Below, piece by piece: positions 1 through 8,440 of a stretch of 34,736 nt of DNA. Position 1 is the first letter of the stretch, and the number at the start of each line of letters is the position of its first letter. The DNA comes from Gemmatimonadota bacterium. Its GTDB lineage: Bacteria > Gemmatimonadota > Gemmatimonadetes > Gemmatimonadales > Gemmatimonadaceae. The stretch is taken from positions 1 to 34,736 of the forward strand of contig VGVM01000027.1 in the NCBI GenBank assembly GCA_016874035.1, read 5' to 3'. Below the pieces are notes generated by a model that did no database searches, was not told the origin of the DNA, and saw nothing but the letters and a program-made list of their open reading frames with translations. The translations under genes were made by a program, and so were the position numbers.

Positions 1-261
1 GCGGGACTGCCGGTCTTCTCCAGCCTTGCGGGAGAAACCGCCAGTCGCATAGACGAAGCTCGGTGTGGCTGGACGTACCGAAACGGCGACGCCTTGGAGG
101 CGGCCCGTCTGATCTCGGAGATGCCGACGTGTGAGGAGCAACGACGGCAGATGGGCGCGGCGTCGCGCCGACTGTTCGAGGCGCGATACGCGGCGGAGAG
201 AGTGTACGCGCACTATGCCGATTTCATCGAGGAGGTCGTCGCTCGGCACCGCGCGGGATGA
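1..261 (+). CDS. Glycosyltransferase family 4 (GT-B), C-terminal fragment
   Basis: This frame is open from the left edge and ends at TGA 259-261, so only the last 86 residues are present. It begins AGLPVFSSLAGET, and the following GCGWTY and GDALEAARLI segments match the end of the GT4 nucleotide-sugar binding domain (GLPV..s..GE, then a Gly-rich turn and a D..la..i helix). It then ends in the usual C-terminal helix rich in Arg and Glu. The family transfers sugars from NDP donors to lipid-linked glycans at the cytoplasmic membrane face. It converges on the minus-strand GT2 gene, with 15 bases between the two stops. The donor sugar cannot be told from this fragment. Confidence 0.72.
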   Translation, partial: AGLPVFSSLAGETASRIDEARCGWTYRNGDALEAARLISEMPTCEEQRRQMGAASRRLFEARYAAERVYAHYADFIEEVVARHRAG

Positions 262-276
262 TTTTCGCGAAGGAAA

Positions 277-1311
277 TCAGCGATTCAGGGGCGCGCCGAG
301 CCGGCGGGTCCACCCGCCGGTGACAAGGCGTGCGACTCCTAGGAGTGTGCCGAGGCCATAGGACAGATGAAACCCGGCGAAGGCCACGACGCAGCACGCC
401 CAGTCGATCGGTCCGCGCGCGCCGGATATGGCGCTCGCGCTGATCAGTATCAAGTAGGCGGCGAGCGGCGCGAGTAGCAGCCGTGCCGGGCCCCAAGCGC
501 TTCCCAGCGCGATGACGAGGCCGCCCAGGTAGATCACGAAGAACGCGGGGACGAGGCGGCGCCAGCGCAGCGCGCTCGGATACAGTCGCGCGGCATACAC
601 CATCCACTGCCCGGTAAGAAAGGCCTGACGCATGAGACCGCGTGCGGTGTCCCGTCCGCGGTACGTGACGACGATATCCGGGTCAAACACGATTCGCTTG
701 CCGGCGGCGCGAATGCGCGCGTTAAAGGCGCTGTCCTGTGCGCGCGTGAGTCGCTCGTCGAATCCGCCCAACTCTTCGAAGAGCTCACGCGGGAACGTGC
801 CGAACGGGACGGTGTCCGCGTCGCCGGCGGCACCGCCGACCCGAAACCGGCTCTCGCCGACGCCGGCGCGGCTCGATACGACCCGCGCGAGCGCGCGTGA
901 CCACACGTCGTGTGAAGTCGGCGCCGCGACGACTCGGCCCCCGGCGTTGGCCGCCCCGTGCGCGCGGAGAAGCCCAACACACCGTGCGATGTAGTCGCGC
1001 GGGTAGACCGCGTGGGCGTCGGCTCGCATCACAACCGCGCCTTTGGATTCGCGAAGGCCGATGTTGAGGGCGAAGGGCGCGGTCAGTCGTCGGTTGTCGA
1101 GCACTCGGATTCGAGCGTCTCGCGAGGCGAACTCGTCGAGAATGGCACGGGTACCGTCCGTGCTAATGCCGTCGATGATGAGAAACTCCACGGCACCGTC
1201 TCGATATTCGTTGGCGAGGAGCGACTCCAGGCACTCCCGCACGAACCGGGCCTCGTTCCGGCAGGGCACGATGACGCTCACTGCGTCAAGGCCTGTCATG
1301 GCTTCAGCCAT
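277..1311 (-). CDS. Glycosyltransferase family 2, ExoA-like
   Basis: A 344-residue GT-A enzyme. The N-terminal domain opens with SVIVPCRNEA (residues 12-21), followed by EFLIIDGISTDGT (about 42-54) that binds the nucleotide, then RADAH (96-100) in the place of the metal-binding DXD. RAQDSAFNARIRAAG matches the acceptor/base region of the succinoglycan ExoA type. The last ~100 residues hold three or four hydrophobic segments, so the enzyme is membrane anchored. The family extends lipid-linked exopolysaccharide or O-antigen units in the cytoplasm. Its start overlaps the end of the upstream phosphotransferase gene by 16 bases, which indicates co-transcription. An alternative start is Met5. Sugar and linkage are not predictable. 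Confidence 0.88.
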   Translation of the reverse strand: MAEAMTGLDAVSVIVPCRNEARFVRECLESLLANEYRDGAVEFLIIDGISTDGTRAILDEFASRDARIRVLDNRRLTAPFALNIGLRESKGAVVMRADAHAVYPRDYIARCVGLLRAHGAANAGGRVVAAPTSHDVWSRALARVVSSRAGVGESRFRVGGAAGDADTVPFGTFPRELFEELGGFDERLTRAQDSAFNARIRAAGKRIVFDPDIVVTYRGRDTARGLMRQAFLTGQWMVYAARLYPSALRWRRLVPAFFVIYLGGLVIALGSAWGPARLLLAPLAAYLILISASAISGARGPIDWACCVVAFAGFHLSYGLGTLLGVARLVTGGWTRRLGAPLNR

Positions 1312-2339
1312 GGTTCGGATTCGGGCCTAGGTTGGCCCTCTCGGCGGCGGATCCATCCGCTCAATGCAACGAAGACTATTCCCCACGCCACACCGGCCGC
1401 CCACTGCAACACCGGGCCGCGCTTGTGCACGAGGATCGCGGACGCAGAAGTCATCGCCGTGAGCGACATGACCACGATCGACACCTGGGCGTGCGAGTAG
1501 CCTAGGCGAACGGCTCGCTGATAGACATGGTCCACATGCGCCTCAAACGGCGAGTGCCCTTGCGCGACCCGGCGGACCAGAGTCGATGTAGTGTCCCACA
1601 GCACGGGCGAGAAGATCAAGACGGCCACCCAGACGGGCATGACTCCGTCGCGCCGTGCCCATAGCGTGAACGCCGCGATGACATAGCCAAGGAGGGTTGA
1701 GCCCAGATCTCCGAGGAACAGGCGCGCCGGCGACCAGTTGAAGGGGAGGAGGCCCAAGCAGGCGGCGCTCGCCAGTGCCGCGGACTGCGAAAAACGGGGC
1801 GATCCGGACTCAAATCCGATCCATGAGAACGCGGCAAGCCCGACGACTCCCACCCCGCAGGCGAGCCCGTCAATCCCGTCCGTGAAGTTGTAGAGGTTGA
1901 CCGTCCAGACGATGAATAGCAGGGTCACTGGAACGGCCACCCATGCCGGGAAACTCCCGCTCAGCCCCGGGACGACGTCGGCCCCGATCGCCATTCCGCT
2001 CTCCACAACGACGACGGCAGCGAGCGAGTGCACCAGCAGTCGATAGCCGGCCGGAAGGCCGACGATGTCGTCGAGAAGAGACACAACGGCGATGGCCGCG
2101 CCTGCCGCCAGGAAGCGGATTGGGACCAGGTTGGCGGCCAGCACCGGACCCAGGCCCGTGACAAGGGCGAGGCTGGCAATAATCGCGATGCCACCCGAGC
2201 GGGAGATACGGCGCAGCCCACCCGGGCCCCTGTGTGCCTCCGCGCGCATCATGACCGAGACCTTGGTGAGGCGCCAGGAGATGGCAAAGCTCGCCAGAGC
2301 CGAGAGCGCAACGAGGCTCCATCCCGAGGAGAGTTTCAC
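1296..2339 (-). CDS. WecA/MraY-family polyprenyl-phosphate phosphoglycosyl transferase
   Basis: A 347-residue polytopic membrane protein (about ten hydrophobic segments) of the family that moves a sugar-1-phosphate from a UDP-sugar to undecaprenyl phosphate and so starts a glycan. Family motifs are intact: LLDDIVGLP with the Asp pair, NLYNFTDGIDGLACG with the catalytic Asp, LFLGDLGSTLLGY, and the cytoplasmic HVDHVYQRAVRLG loop with its histidines. Length fits WecA/WbpL-type enzymes; nothing here fixes it as MraY, and the setting beside glycosyltransferases argues for a polysaccharide role. It lies 12 bases downstream of the methyltransferase gene and overlaps the GT2 gene, so the three form a minus-strand operon. 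Confidence 0.88.
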   Translation of the reverse strand: MKLSSGWSLVALSALASFAISWRLTKVSVMMRAEAHRGPGGLRRISRSGGIAIIASLALVTGLGPVLAANLVPIRFLAAGAAIAVVSLLDDIVGLPAGYRLLVHSLAAVVVVESGMAIGADVVPGLSGSFPAWVAVPVTLLFIVWTVNLYNFTDGIDGLACGVGVVGLAAFSWIGFESGSPRFSQSAALASAACLGLLPFNWSPARLFLGDLGSTLLGYVIAAFTLWARRDGVMPVWVAVLIFSPVLWDTTSTLVRRVAQGHSPFEAHVDHVYQRAVRLGYSHAQVSIVVMSLTAMTSASAILVHKRGPVLQWAAGVAWGIVFVALSGWIRRREGQPRPESEPWLKP

Positions 2340-2351
2340 GAATCGCGAGTC

Positions 2352-3251
2352 CTAGGCCCTGCTTGCAAGGACATAGAGGACCTTGAATCCGGAGGCGTCG
2401 ACACCCGGTACTAGCCGCGTGCGCGGGGCCTCGTCCTGGAATCCAGGACGGAGCTCACTCGGCAGCTCCAGGAGGTTCCGGTACACCAGCCGCTTGAGAA
2501 GCGCGCGGCCGGCCAACGTGCGTGGCACGAGGTGCCACCGCTCGGCGGTACGCCGCAGGAAATCAATGACCACCTGACGCCGCCGTGCACCCCTGGTCGG
2601 CGCCGCTGTCGGGAACGTCCCGAACACCTCGGCTGTGAAGCCGCACGCCGCGAGCACTCGGCAAAACTCCGCGGCGGTGTGGTAGGTGTGAGCTAACGGC
2701 GAACGAATGAACGCTGGACGATCGGGGTTCGCGCTCACGATGGCGAAATTCCCTCCGGGCGCCAGCACGCGGTGCGCCTCCCGAATTACCGCCTGTGGGT
2801 TCCGCATATAGTACAAGGCCTCAAACAGCAGCACGAGGTCGAACGCGTGGTCGGCGAAGGGGAGTTCAGCCGCGTCGAAGCAGCTGAGCCAAGCCTGCCG
2901 CTTACCAGTGCTTGTCGCGCGCCTCAGCAGCTGAATCGAGAGGTCACCGCCGACAACAGACTTCGCCGTTGATCTCAGCATGGACAGGCCGGTGCCTGCG
3001 CCGCAGGCGATTTCCAGTACCCGGCGTCCGGGCGCGAGGGAGCTCGCCCATGCGTATCGGGAGTAGACCATCCCCGCTCCTTCGCGGGTCATTCGGGTGC
3101 CTCCCGTCTCCGTCAGTCCGACAAACCCGCTGCCGGGCTCGGCGTGGTCCTGCGGCGCGTGCGTTTGGTGAGTCATGACCGGGAGTGACGCCGGAGGATT
3201 AAGGGCGCGCAAGGTTCCGCGCAACGTTCGTTTCAATATTACCGTCGGCAC
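2352..3251 (-). CDS. Class I SAM-dependent methyltransferase
   Basis: A methyltransferase of the Methyltransf_11 type, 299 residues from a GTG start at 3251. Motif I is VLEIACGAGTG (about residues 78-88), followed by VVGGDLS (acidic ribose-binding end of beta 2), FDLVLLFEALYYM (motif II region) and EAHRVLAPGGNFAIV (motif III). The GTG start has a GGAG about six bases upstream; an ATG at 3176 (residue 26) would also give a complete domain. The substrate is unknown. As first gene of a minus-strand operon with a phosphoglycosyl transferase and a GT2, it may methylate a sugar or a lipid-linked glycan end. This is inference from context. Confidence 0.82.
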   Translation of the reverse strand: MPTVILKRTLRGTLRALNPPASLPVMTHQTHAPQDHAEPGSGFVGLTETGGTRMTREGAGMVYSRYAWASSLAPGRRVLEIACGAGTGLSMLRSTAKSVVGGDLSIQLLRRATSTGKRQAWLSCFDAAELPFADHAFDLVLLFEALYYMRNPQAVIREAHRVLAPGGNFAIVSANPDRPAFIRSPLAHTYHTAAEFCRVLAACGFTAEVFGTFPTAAPTRGARRRQVVIDFLRRTAERWHLVPRTLAGRALLKRLVYRNLLELPSELRPGFQDEAPRTRLVPGVDASGFKVLYVLASRA

Positions 3252-3300
3252 CTCGCGGCTCCAGCGGCCAGTCGCCCCTGATGGTGGGCCCTGCGCGCTG

Positions 3301-3309
3301 TGCTATTAT
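3301..3309 (+). promoter_or_regulatory. Candidate extended -10 promoter for the polysaccharide operon
   Basis: TGCTATTAT fits the TG-n-TATAAT extended -10 pattern with one mismatch in the hexamer, in the short region between divergently transcribed genes. No good -35 is seen 17 bases upstream, which is usual for extended -10 promoters. If used, transcription would start near 3316, downstream of the ATG-type codons at 3281 and 3308, and would favour the TTG start at 3410 of the next gene. Confidence 0.35.
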
Positions 3310-3409
3310 GTTCCGTCGCAAACCCGCGACGTACCGTCCCCCTTTCCACCGAAACGCCAGCGGGCAACAAGGGAAACCAGCGCACTGCCGGCTTGGTGCC
3401 ATCTCGCAC

Positions 3410-4069
3410 TTGCTCAAACGACTCTTCGACCTGCTTGTGAGCGTCTCTGCACTGCTGGTGCTCGCGCCGCTCCTCATCGTGATCGCCGTGTGGGTGAAGG
3501 CTGACTCGCCTGGGCCTGTGTTCTACCGCGGGCAACGCGCGGGCCGTGGCAACCGCCCCTTCGGCATCTACAAATTCCGGTCCATGGTGGCGGACGCCGA
3601 GTCAGTCGGCGGGTCGTCAACCTCCGGTAGCGACCGCCGCGTAACCAAGTCCGGCCGTTTCATTCGGAAATACAAGATCGACGAGCTCGCCCAGCTGCTA
3701 AATGTGGTCGCCGGGCACATGAGCCTTGTCGGCCCACGACCCGAGGTGCTCTTTTATACCTCAAAGTATGCCGGCGAGTACCTTGAGATCTTCACGGTGC
3801 GCCCGGGAATCACTGACTGGGCATCGATCTGGAACGCCGATGAGGGGGCCGTCTTGGCTGGCGCGCGCGATGCAGACCGCGCTTATGAGGCCTTGATTCA
3901 ACCGACGAAACTTCGCCTTCAGCTGCGATACGTGCGTGAACGCTCCATGCTTACCGATATTCGCATCCTCGTCCACACGCTTGGACGTATCATTAACCCG
4001 GATCACGTGCCGCGCGAGCTCAGCGATACCCCGCCTCTTGCCCCCGGGGCTGGTTCCGATGTTGCGTAG
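3410..4069 (+). CDS. Undecaprenyl-phosphate sugar-1-phosphate transferase (WcaJ/PglC type)
   Basis: A monotopic phosphoglycosyl transferase (bacterial sugar transferase family). From TTG 3410 the protein begins LLKRLFDLLVSVSALL, the usual N-terminus with its re-entrant hydrophobic helix. Then come DSPGPVFYRGQRAGR, IYKFRSM, the catalytic DE of KIDELAQLLNVV, and MSLVGPRPE, all diagnostic. The reading frame is open further up, to 3281 or 3308, but the added residues lack family similarity and a likely promoter lies within them, so the shorter form of about 219 residues is preferred; no strong ribosome binding site decides it. It charges undecaprenyl phosphate with the first sugar phosphate. It is the first gene of the plus-strand operon. 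Confidence 0.88.
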   Translation: MLKRLFDLLVSVSALLVLAPLLIVIAVWVKADSPGPVFYRGQRAGRGNRPFGIYKFRSMVADAESVGGSSTSGSDRRVTKSGRFIRKYKIDELAQLLNVVAGHMSLVGPRPEVLFYTSKYAGEYLEIFTVRPGITDWASIWNADEGAVLAGARDADRAYEALIQPTKLRLQLRYVRERSMLTDIRILVHTLGRIINPDHVPRELSDTPPLAPGAGSDVA

Positions 4070-4099
4070 TCCCGTCCATCCCCGCCCAATCCCCGCCTC

Positions 4100-5239
4100 G
4101 TGAACACCATGATGGATCGGTCGACGTCGACTACGCGCGATGTTCCATTCTTTAACTACCGAGGTGCGTTCGCGGAAATCGAAGCGCCGCTCGTCGCGGT
4201 CATTCGTGACGTCATAAGTCGTGGTGCGTTCATCATGCAGCGGGACCTGAAGGAATTTGAGGCGGCGTGCGGCGCGTTCCTTGGAGTCAAGCACGCGTTT
4301 GGAGTCGCGAATGCGACGGACGGGCTGCACATGGCGCTGCGCGCGGCAGGGATCAAGCCCGGCGATGAGGTAATCTTCCCATCGCACACCATGGTTGCGT
4401 CTCCGGCCGCGGTGCACTTCGCCGGCGGCGTACCGGTGCCGGTGGATATCGGTCGGGACCGCCTGATCGATCCTGAACTCGTCGAACGCGCAATCACATC
4501 CCGAACGCGGTTCATCATGCCCGTGCACGTGAACGGCCGGTCGTGTGACATGCGGGGCCTCGGTGAGCTGGCGACGAGGTATGGGCTTCAAATCATTGAG
4601 GATGCAGCGCAGGCGCTGGGGTCTCGTTTTGAGGGGCGCTATGCGGGGACGTTTGGCTCCGCCGGAGTCTATAGCTTTTATCCCGCCAAGGTTCTGGGAT
4701 GTCTCGGCGATGGCGGGCTCGTTGTCACGAATGACGATGGGATCGCGGCCCGGCTCCACGAGTTGCGTGATCATGGACGCGACAGGGATGGCAACACAAT
4801 GAGCTGGGGCCTGAACTCGCGCCTTGACAACCTTCAAGCGGCAGTCCTCCACCTCCAGTTCAAGACGTACGAGAGCGTCATCCGCCGAAGGCGAGAGCTG
4901 GCGGCAGCATACCACCGGTCACTCAGCGACGTACCCGAGCTCGTTCTCCCGGCGCCTCCGCACTCCGACCCGGCCCGACTCGATGTTTACCAGAATTATG
5001 AGATTGAGGCGGAGAGTCGCGACGAACTGCGCGAGTTTCTGAAGGGAAATGGAGTCGGAACGCTCATTCAATGGGGCGGGGCAGCGGTGCACCAGATTTC
5101 CGCCTTGGGTTTCGCGGCGCGGTTGCCGGTCACCGAACGATTCTTTACCCGCTGCCTCATGCTTCCCCTGAACATGATGGTGACCGACGACGACGTACGA
5201 TACACCGTGGCCGCAATTCGTCGCTTCTACCGCCGATAG
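4100..5239 (+). CDS. DegT/DnrJ/EryC1/StrS-family PLP aminotransferase
   Basis: A 379-residue sugar aminotransferase of aspartate-aminotransferase fold. It shows GVANATDGLHMAL (phosphate/cofactor region), DEVIFPSHT, IIEDAAQALGS (Asp168 on the pyridine nitrogen) and SFYPAKVLGCLGDGG with the Schiff-base lysine at 197. The lysine marks it as a true transaminase, unlike the histidine variant at 12095. It should transfer an amino group from glutamate to C3 or C4 of an NDP-ketosugar; given rmlA/rmlB downstream the substrate is plausibly a dTDP-keto-6-deoxyhexose. GTG 4100 is used here; ATG 4109 or 4112 are equally possible and change only 3-4 residues. Regiochemistry cannot be read from sequence. 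Confidence 0.88.
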   Translation: MNTMMDRSTSTTRDVPFFNYRGAFAEIEAPLVAVIRDVISRGAFIMQRDLKEFEAACGAFLGVKHAFGVANATDGLHMALRAAGIKPGDEVIFPSHTMVASPAAVHFAGGVPVPVDIGRDRLIDPELVERAITSRTRFIMPVHVNGRSCDMRGLGELATRYGLQIIEDAAQALGSRFEGRYAGTFGSAGVYSFYPAKVLGCLGDGGLVVTNDDGIAARLHELRDHGRDRDGNTMSWGLNSRLDNLQAAVLHLQFKTYESVIRRRRELAAAYHRSLSDVPELVLPAPPHSDPARLDVYQNYEIEAESRDELREFLKGNGVGTLIQWGGAAVHQISALGFAARLPVTERFFTRCLMLPLNMMVTDDDVRYTVAAIRRFYRR

Positions 5240-5281
5240 ACTGAGATGCCAACTCCACCTATTCGCGGGGCTCGCTGACCT

Positions 5282-6358
5282 TTGAGCGAGATTCGCATCC
5301 CTAGCCGGTTCTTCCCGGGCGCACCGTCGCTACCGACCGGTCTGGCAGACCCGTTGGTTCCGGTGCCGGATCCCGTGATTTCCGGAGACCTGTCTCGGTT
5401 CGTCGAGGCGCTGGAGCGGATGGTGTTGATTCGTCTGGCCGAGGTACGTATTGGCGAAATGGTCGAGCGCGGCGTGATAAAGTGTCCGTGCCACCTTGCT
5501 ATCGGGCAGGAGGCGCCTGCCGTCGGAGTCGCCATGCATCTCAGGTCGACGGACCGCGCCTTCGGGTCGCACCGCTCACACGGTCATTACCTGGCTGTCG
5601 GGGGGTCGCTGCACCGCCTCTTTGCGGAAGTTCTCGGCCGCGACACGGGTGCATCGCGAGGTATGGGTGGATCCATGCACCTTCAGGCGCGGGAGCATGG
5701 GTTCGTAGCTTCGGTTCCCATTGTGGCGGCGACGATTCCCATCGCCGTCGGAGCCGGGCTGGCAGCCAGGATGGACGGCACTGGTGACATCGCTATCGCG
5801 TTTTTTGGTGACGGCGCTACGGAGGAGGGTGCATTCCACGAGTCGATGAACTTGGCGATGATGCTGCGCGCTCCGGTTTTGTTTGTCTGCGAGAACAACC
5901 TGTTCGCGAGCCACCTACACATCGGCCTGCGCCAGCCTGCTGACTCGCTCGTGCGCTTCGCCGAGGCACACGGAGTTCCTAGCGCCCGTGTGGACGGCAA
6001 CGACATCGCTCAGGTGACGGATGCCGTCGGAAGAGTCCTCCCCGGGATGCGAGCCGGCGGCGGTCCCTTCTTCCTGGAATGCGTTACCTACCGGTGGCGT
6101 GGTCATGTCGGTCATCGCGAGGACGACGACGTTGGAGTCAAGCGGAGCGAGGATCTGGGCCACTGGAAACTCCGTGACCCCATCACTCGGCTCGCGCGCG
6201 CACTCTTGGCCGCGAAGTCCCTGCCGCCCGGGGGGCTGGAAGGAATCTTCGCCGGGACGCAAATCCTGGTTGATGAAGCGTGGAGTGCTGCGGAGCGGGA
6301 TCCCTTTCCGGCCGAGGATCGCCTGGTTCAGCGGACCTACGCCGAGCGAAACGGATAG
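5282..6358 (+). CDS. Thiamine-diphosphate dehydrogenase E1 component, alpha subunit
   Basis: About 358 residues, matching E1-alpha of the pyruvate/branched-chain 2-oxoacid dehydrogenase family. The ThDP motif is intact: GDG at 176-178, continuing ATEEGAFHESMNLA, to Asn206 of CENN. HLAIGQEA (71-78), FGSHRSHGHYLA and RGMGGSMH are E1-alpha hallmarks. TTG 5282 is the longest start; the domain core begins near residue 38. It would decarboxylate a 2-oxoacid and hand on a two-carbon acyl or aldehyde unit together with the beta subunit encoded three bases downstream. No E2 or E3 gene is nearby; the neighbours are sugar genes, so an ordinary dehydrogenase complex is unlikely. See the finding on branched sugars. 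Confidence 0.87.
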   Translation: MSEIRIPSRFFPGAPSLPTGLADPLVPVPDPVISGDLSRFVEALERMVLIRLAEVRIGEMVERGVIKCPCHLAIGQEAPAVGVAMHLRSTDRAFGSHRSHGHYLAVGGSLHRLFAEVLGRDTGASRGMGGSMHLQAREHGFVASVPIVAATIPIAVGAGLAARMDGTGDIAIAFFGDGATEEGAFHESMNLAMMLRAPVLFVCENNLFASHLHIGLRQPADSLVRFAEAHGVPSARVDGNDIAQVTDAVGRVLPGMRAGGGPFFLECVTYRWRGHVGHREDDDVGVKRSEDLGHWKLRDPITRLARALLAAKSLPPGGLEGIFAGTQILVDEAWSAAERDPFPAEDRLVQRTYAERNG

Positions 6359-6361
6359 TCG

Positions 6362-7339
6362 ATGCGCGCCACGTACGCAGAAGCTATTCGCGAGGCGTTT
6401 GAGTATCTCTTGGACTCGCACCGCGAGGTGTTTGTCGTCGGGCAGGGGCTTTGGAGCCCGTGGTATGTCGGAAGCTCGATGAATGACCTTGAGAAGCGGT
6501 ATGGTACTGCCCGGGTCATCGACACTCCCGTCTCGGAGCTCGCGACGACGGGCGCAGCGCTTGGCGCGTCGCTTTGCGGCTACCGCCCCGTCGTGGTGCA
6601 CCCGCGCGTTGACTTCATGCTGCTCGCGATCGATCAACTGGTGACGCAGGCAGCGAAGTGGCGTTCCATGTTTGGGGGTGATGTTTCGGCGCCCGTCACG
6701 ATCAGGGCGATCGTCAATCGTGGCGGACAGCAGGGGGCGCAGCATTCGCAGTCCCTCCAGTCCTGGTTTGCACACGTACCCGGTTTGCGAGTCGTGATGC
6801 CAGCTACGCCGCAGGACGCTCGTGATCTGTTGATCGCAAGCGTGCTCTGCGACGACCCTGTCCTTTACATCGACGACCGCTGGTTGTACGAGGAGCAGGC
6901 CGACCTGCCGCCAGTTGGCGATCTGGCCCTTGCGGGGCAGGGGCCACGGATCATTCGTGCCGGAAAGGACGTCACGCTGGTCGGTTGCGGCTACGCCACG
7001 AGAGTCTGCATTGAGGCGGCGGATACGCTGGCTCGTGACGGTATTTCGGCGGAGGTCATTGACCTCAGGGTGCTCAACCCATTCGCGCCGGACCTGATCA
7101 TCGAGTCAGCGGCCAGAACCAACAGGCTCGTCGCCGTTGACGGCGATTGGCGCACGTGCGGCATGAGTTCGGAGATTCTGGCCAGCGTTGCCGAACGGCG
7201 CGACGCCGGGGCCCCCGCCCTTCGAACCGGCAGGGTCACACATCCGGATGCCCCTGCACCCACTAGTGCGCCGCTTGAGAGCGCTTTCTACTTCTCCGCC
7301 GGCGATGTAGTCTCGTTGACGCGTCGGCTTTGCATGTGA
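6362..7339 (+). CDS. Thiamine-diphosphate dehydrogenase E1 component, beta subunit
   Basis: A 325-residue E1-beta/transketolase-pyrimidine-domain protein. YAEAIREAF opens the domain; RVIDTPVSEL includes Glu59, the residue that activates the ThDP aminopyrimidine. AIDQLVTQAAKWRSMFGG, NRGGQQGAQHSQSLQSWFAHVPGLRVVMPATPQDA follow the family pattern, including the QHSQ stretch. The C-terminal transketolase domain carries VTLVGCGYA, VIDLRVLNPFAPD and VAVDGDW. It starts three bases after the alpha-subunit stop and should form an alpha2beta2 enzyme with it. The residues HPRVDF replace the usual E-F-DF segment of pyruvate dehydrogenases, so the substrate may differ. Confidence 0.87.
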   Translation: MRATYAEAIREAFEYLLDSHREVFVVGQGLWSPWYVGSSMNDLEKRYGTARVIDTPVSELATTGAALGASLCGYRPVVVHPRVDFMLLAIDQLVTQAAKWRSMFGGDVSAPVTIRAIVNRGGQQGAQHSQSLQSWFAHVPGLRVVMPATPQDARDLLIASVLCDDPVLYIDDRWLYEEQADLPPVGDLALAGQGPRIIRAGKDVTLVGCGYATRVCIEAADTLARDGISAEVIDLRVLNPFAPDLIIESAARTNRLVAVDGDWRTCGMSSEILASVAERRDAGAPALRTGRVTHPDAPAPTSAPLESAFYFSAGDVVSLTRRLCM

Positions 7340-7366
7340 GGGGCTTCGCGTGACGGCCAAGCCTGC

Positions 7367-8440
7367 ATGAAGATACTGGTAACGGGTGGCTCCGGGTTCA
7401 TCGGAGTGTCGCTGGTCAGACATCTGATCGACGTCGCGGGCTCCGAGGTCGTCAATGTCGACAAGCTTACCTACGCGGCTACCCCCGGCGCTCTCGAGAC
7501 GTACGAGAAGCATTCACGATATCGCTTTGAGCGCGCGGACATCTGTGACGCTGCCGCCATGAATACGCTTCTGCAGCGCCACGAGCCGGACGCCGTTGTG
7601 CATCTGGCGGCAGAATCGCACGTGGACCGCTCCATCGATGCGCCAGCGGCCTTCGTGCAGACCAACGTCGTGGGGACGTTCACGATACTTGAGGCGGTGC
7701 AACATTACTGGTCACGGCTTCCTGGTGTTCGAGCCGCCGCGTTCAGGTTCCTGCACGTTTCGACGGACGAGGTGTTCGGTAGTCTCGGCGACACTGGGAC
7801 GTTCTCGGAAGCCAGCCGCTACGACCCCAACTCTCCCTATGCCGCCACGAAGGCTGCCTCCGACCACCTCGTGCGCGCGTGGCATCGAACCTATGGCGTG
7901 CCCGTCGTCATCACGAACTGCTCGAACAACTTCGGACCATATCAGTTCCCGGAGAAACTCATCCCGCTGACGATTCTCAGCGCGATAGAAGGCCGACCGA
8001 TACCGGTATACGGTGATGGGAGACAGGTGCGAGACTGGCTGTTCGTCGACGATCACGCGCGAGCACTTGATGTCGTGCTGCAACGCGGCGAGATCGGATC
8101 GACGTACAACATCGGCGGCGGCAACGAACGCGCCAACATCGATGTCGTTCGGTTGATCTGCAGCGCGCTGCAGCGCCAGCTCGGCCACAAGCTCGGGGAT
8201 TTCGGCAGGTACGAGGACCTCATCACCTACGTTCCCGACCGGCCAGGGCACGACCGACGATATGCAATTGACTCGACCAAGGTTCGGCGGGAGATTGGCT
8301 GGTCGCCCCAGGAGTCGTTCGAATCCGCAATACAGCGGACGGTTACTTGGTATCTCTCTCACCTCGATTGGGTGGACGAGACGCGCAAGCGCGGGTATCG
8401 CGGAGAGCGGCTTGGGATGATCGGCGCGGGCGCGAAATGA
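7367..8440 (+). CDS. rmlB: dTDP-glucose 4,6-dehydratase
   Basis: A 357-residue short-chain dehydrogenase/reductase-fold enzyme that converts dTDP-glucose to dTDP-4-keto-6-deoxyglucose. GGSGFIG (7-13) binds NAD. VDKLTYA (31-37), [10 protein letters not shown] (81-90), the catalytic Thr133-Asp134-Glu135 (STDEVFG), and Tyr158/Lys162 (YAATK) are all present; [17 protein letters not shown] and [15 protein letters not shown] complete the family signature. Its TGA overlaps the ATG of rmlA, so translation is coupled. The product is the branch point for rhamnose and for amino or deoxy sugars made by the DegT enzyme upstream. Confidence 0.95.
   Translation: MKILVTGGSGFIGVSLVRHLIDVAGSEVVNVDKLTYAATPGALETYEKHSRYRFERADICDAAAMNTLLQRHEPDAVVHLAAESHVDRSIDAPAAFVQTNVVGTFTILEAVQHYWSRLPGVRAAAFRFLHVSTDEVFGSLGDTGTFSEASRYDPNSPYAATKAASDHLVRAWHRTYGVPVVITNCSNNFGPYQFPEKLIPLTILSAIEGRPIPVYGDGRQVRDWLFVDDHARALDVVLQRGEIGSTYNIGGGNERANIDVVRLICSALQRQLGHKLGDFGRYEDLITYVPDRPGHDRRYAIDSTKVRREIGWSPQESFESAIQRTVTWYLSHLDWVDETRKRGYRGERLGMIGAGAK

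Noticed and set aside
260-278. GATTT/AAATC hairpin between convergent glycosyltransferase genes
   Set aside because: Only five pairs in the outer stem and no T-tract beyond it; too weak to call a terminator.
3761-4915. 384-codon minus-strand frame
   Set aside because: Overlaps the sugar transferase and aminotransferase genes in antisense; no recognisable domain.
8347-8436. Upstream extension of the rmlA frame
   Set aside because: It lies inside rmlB, and the family N-terminus begins at ATG 8437, which overlaps the rmlB stop as ATGA.
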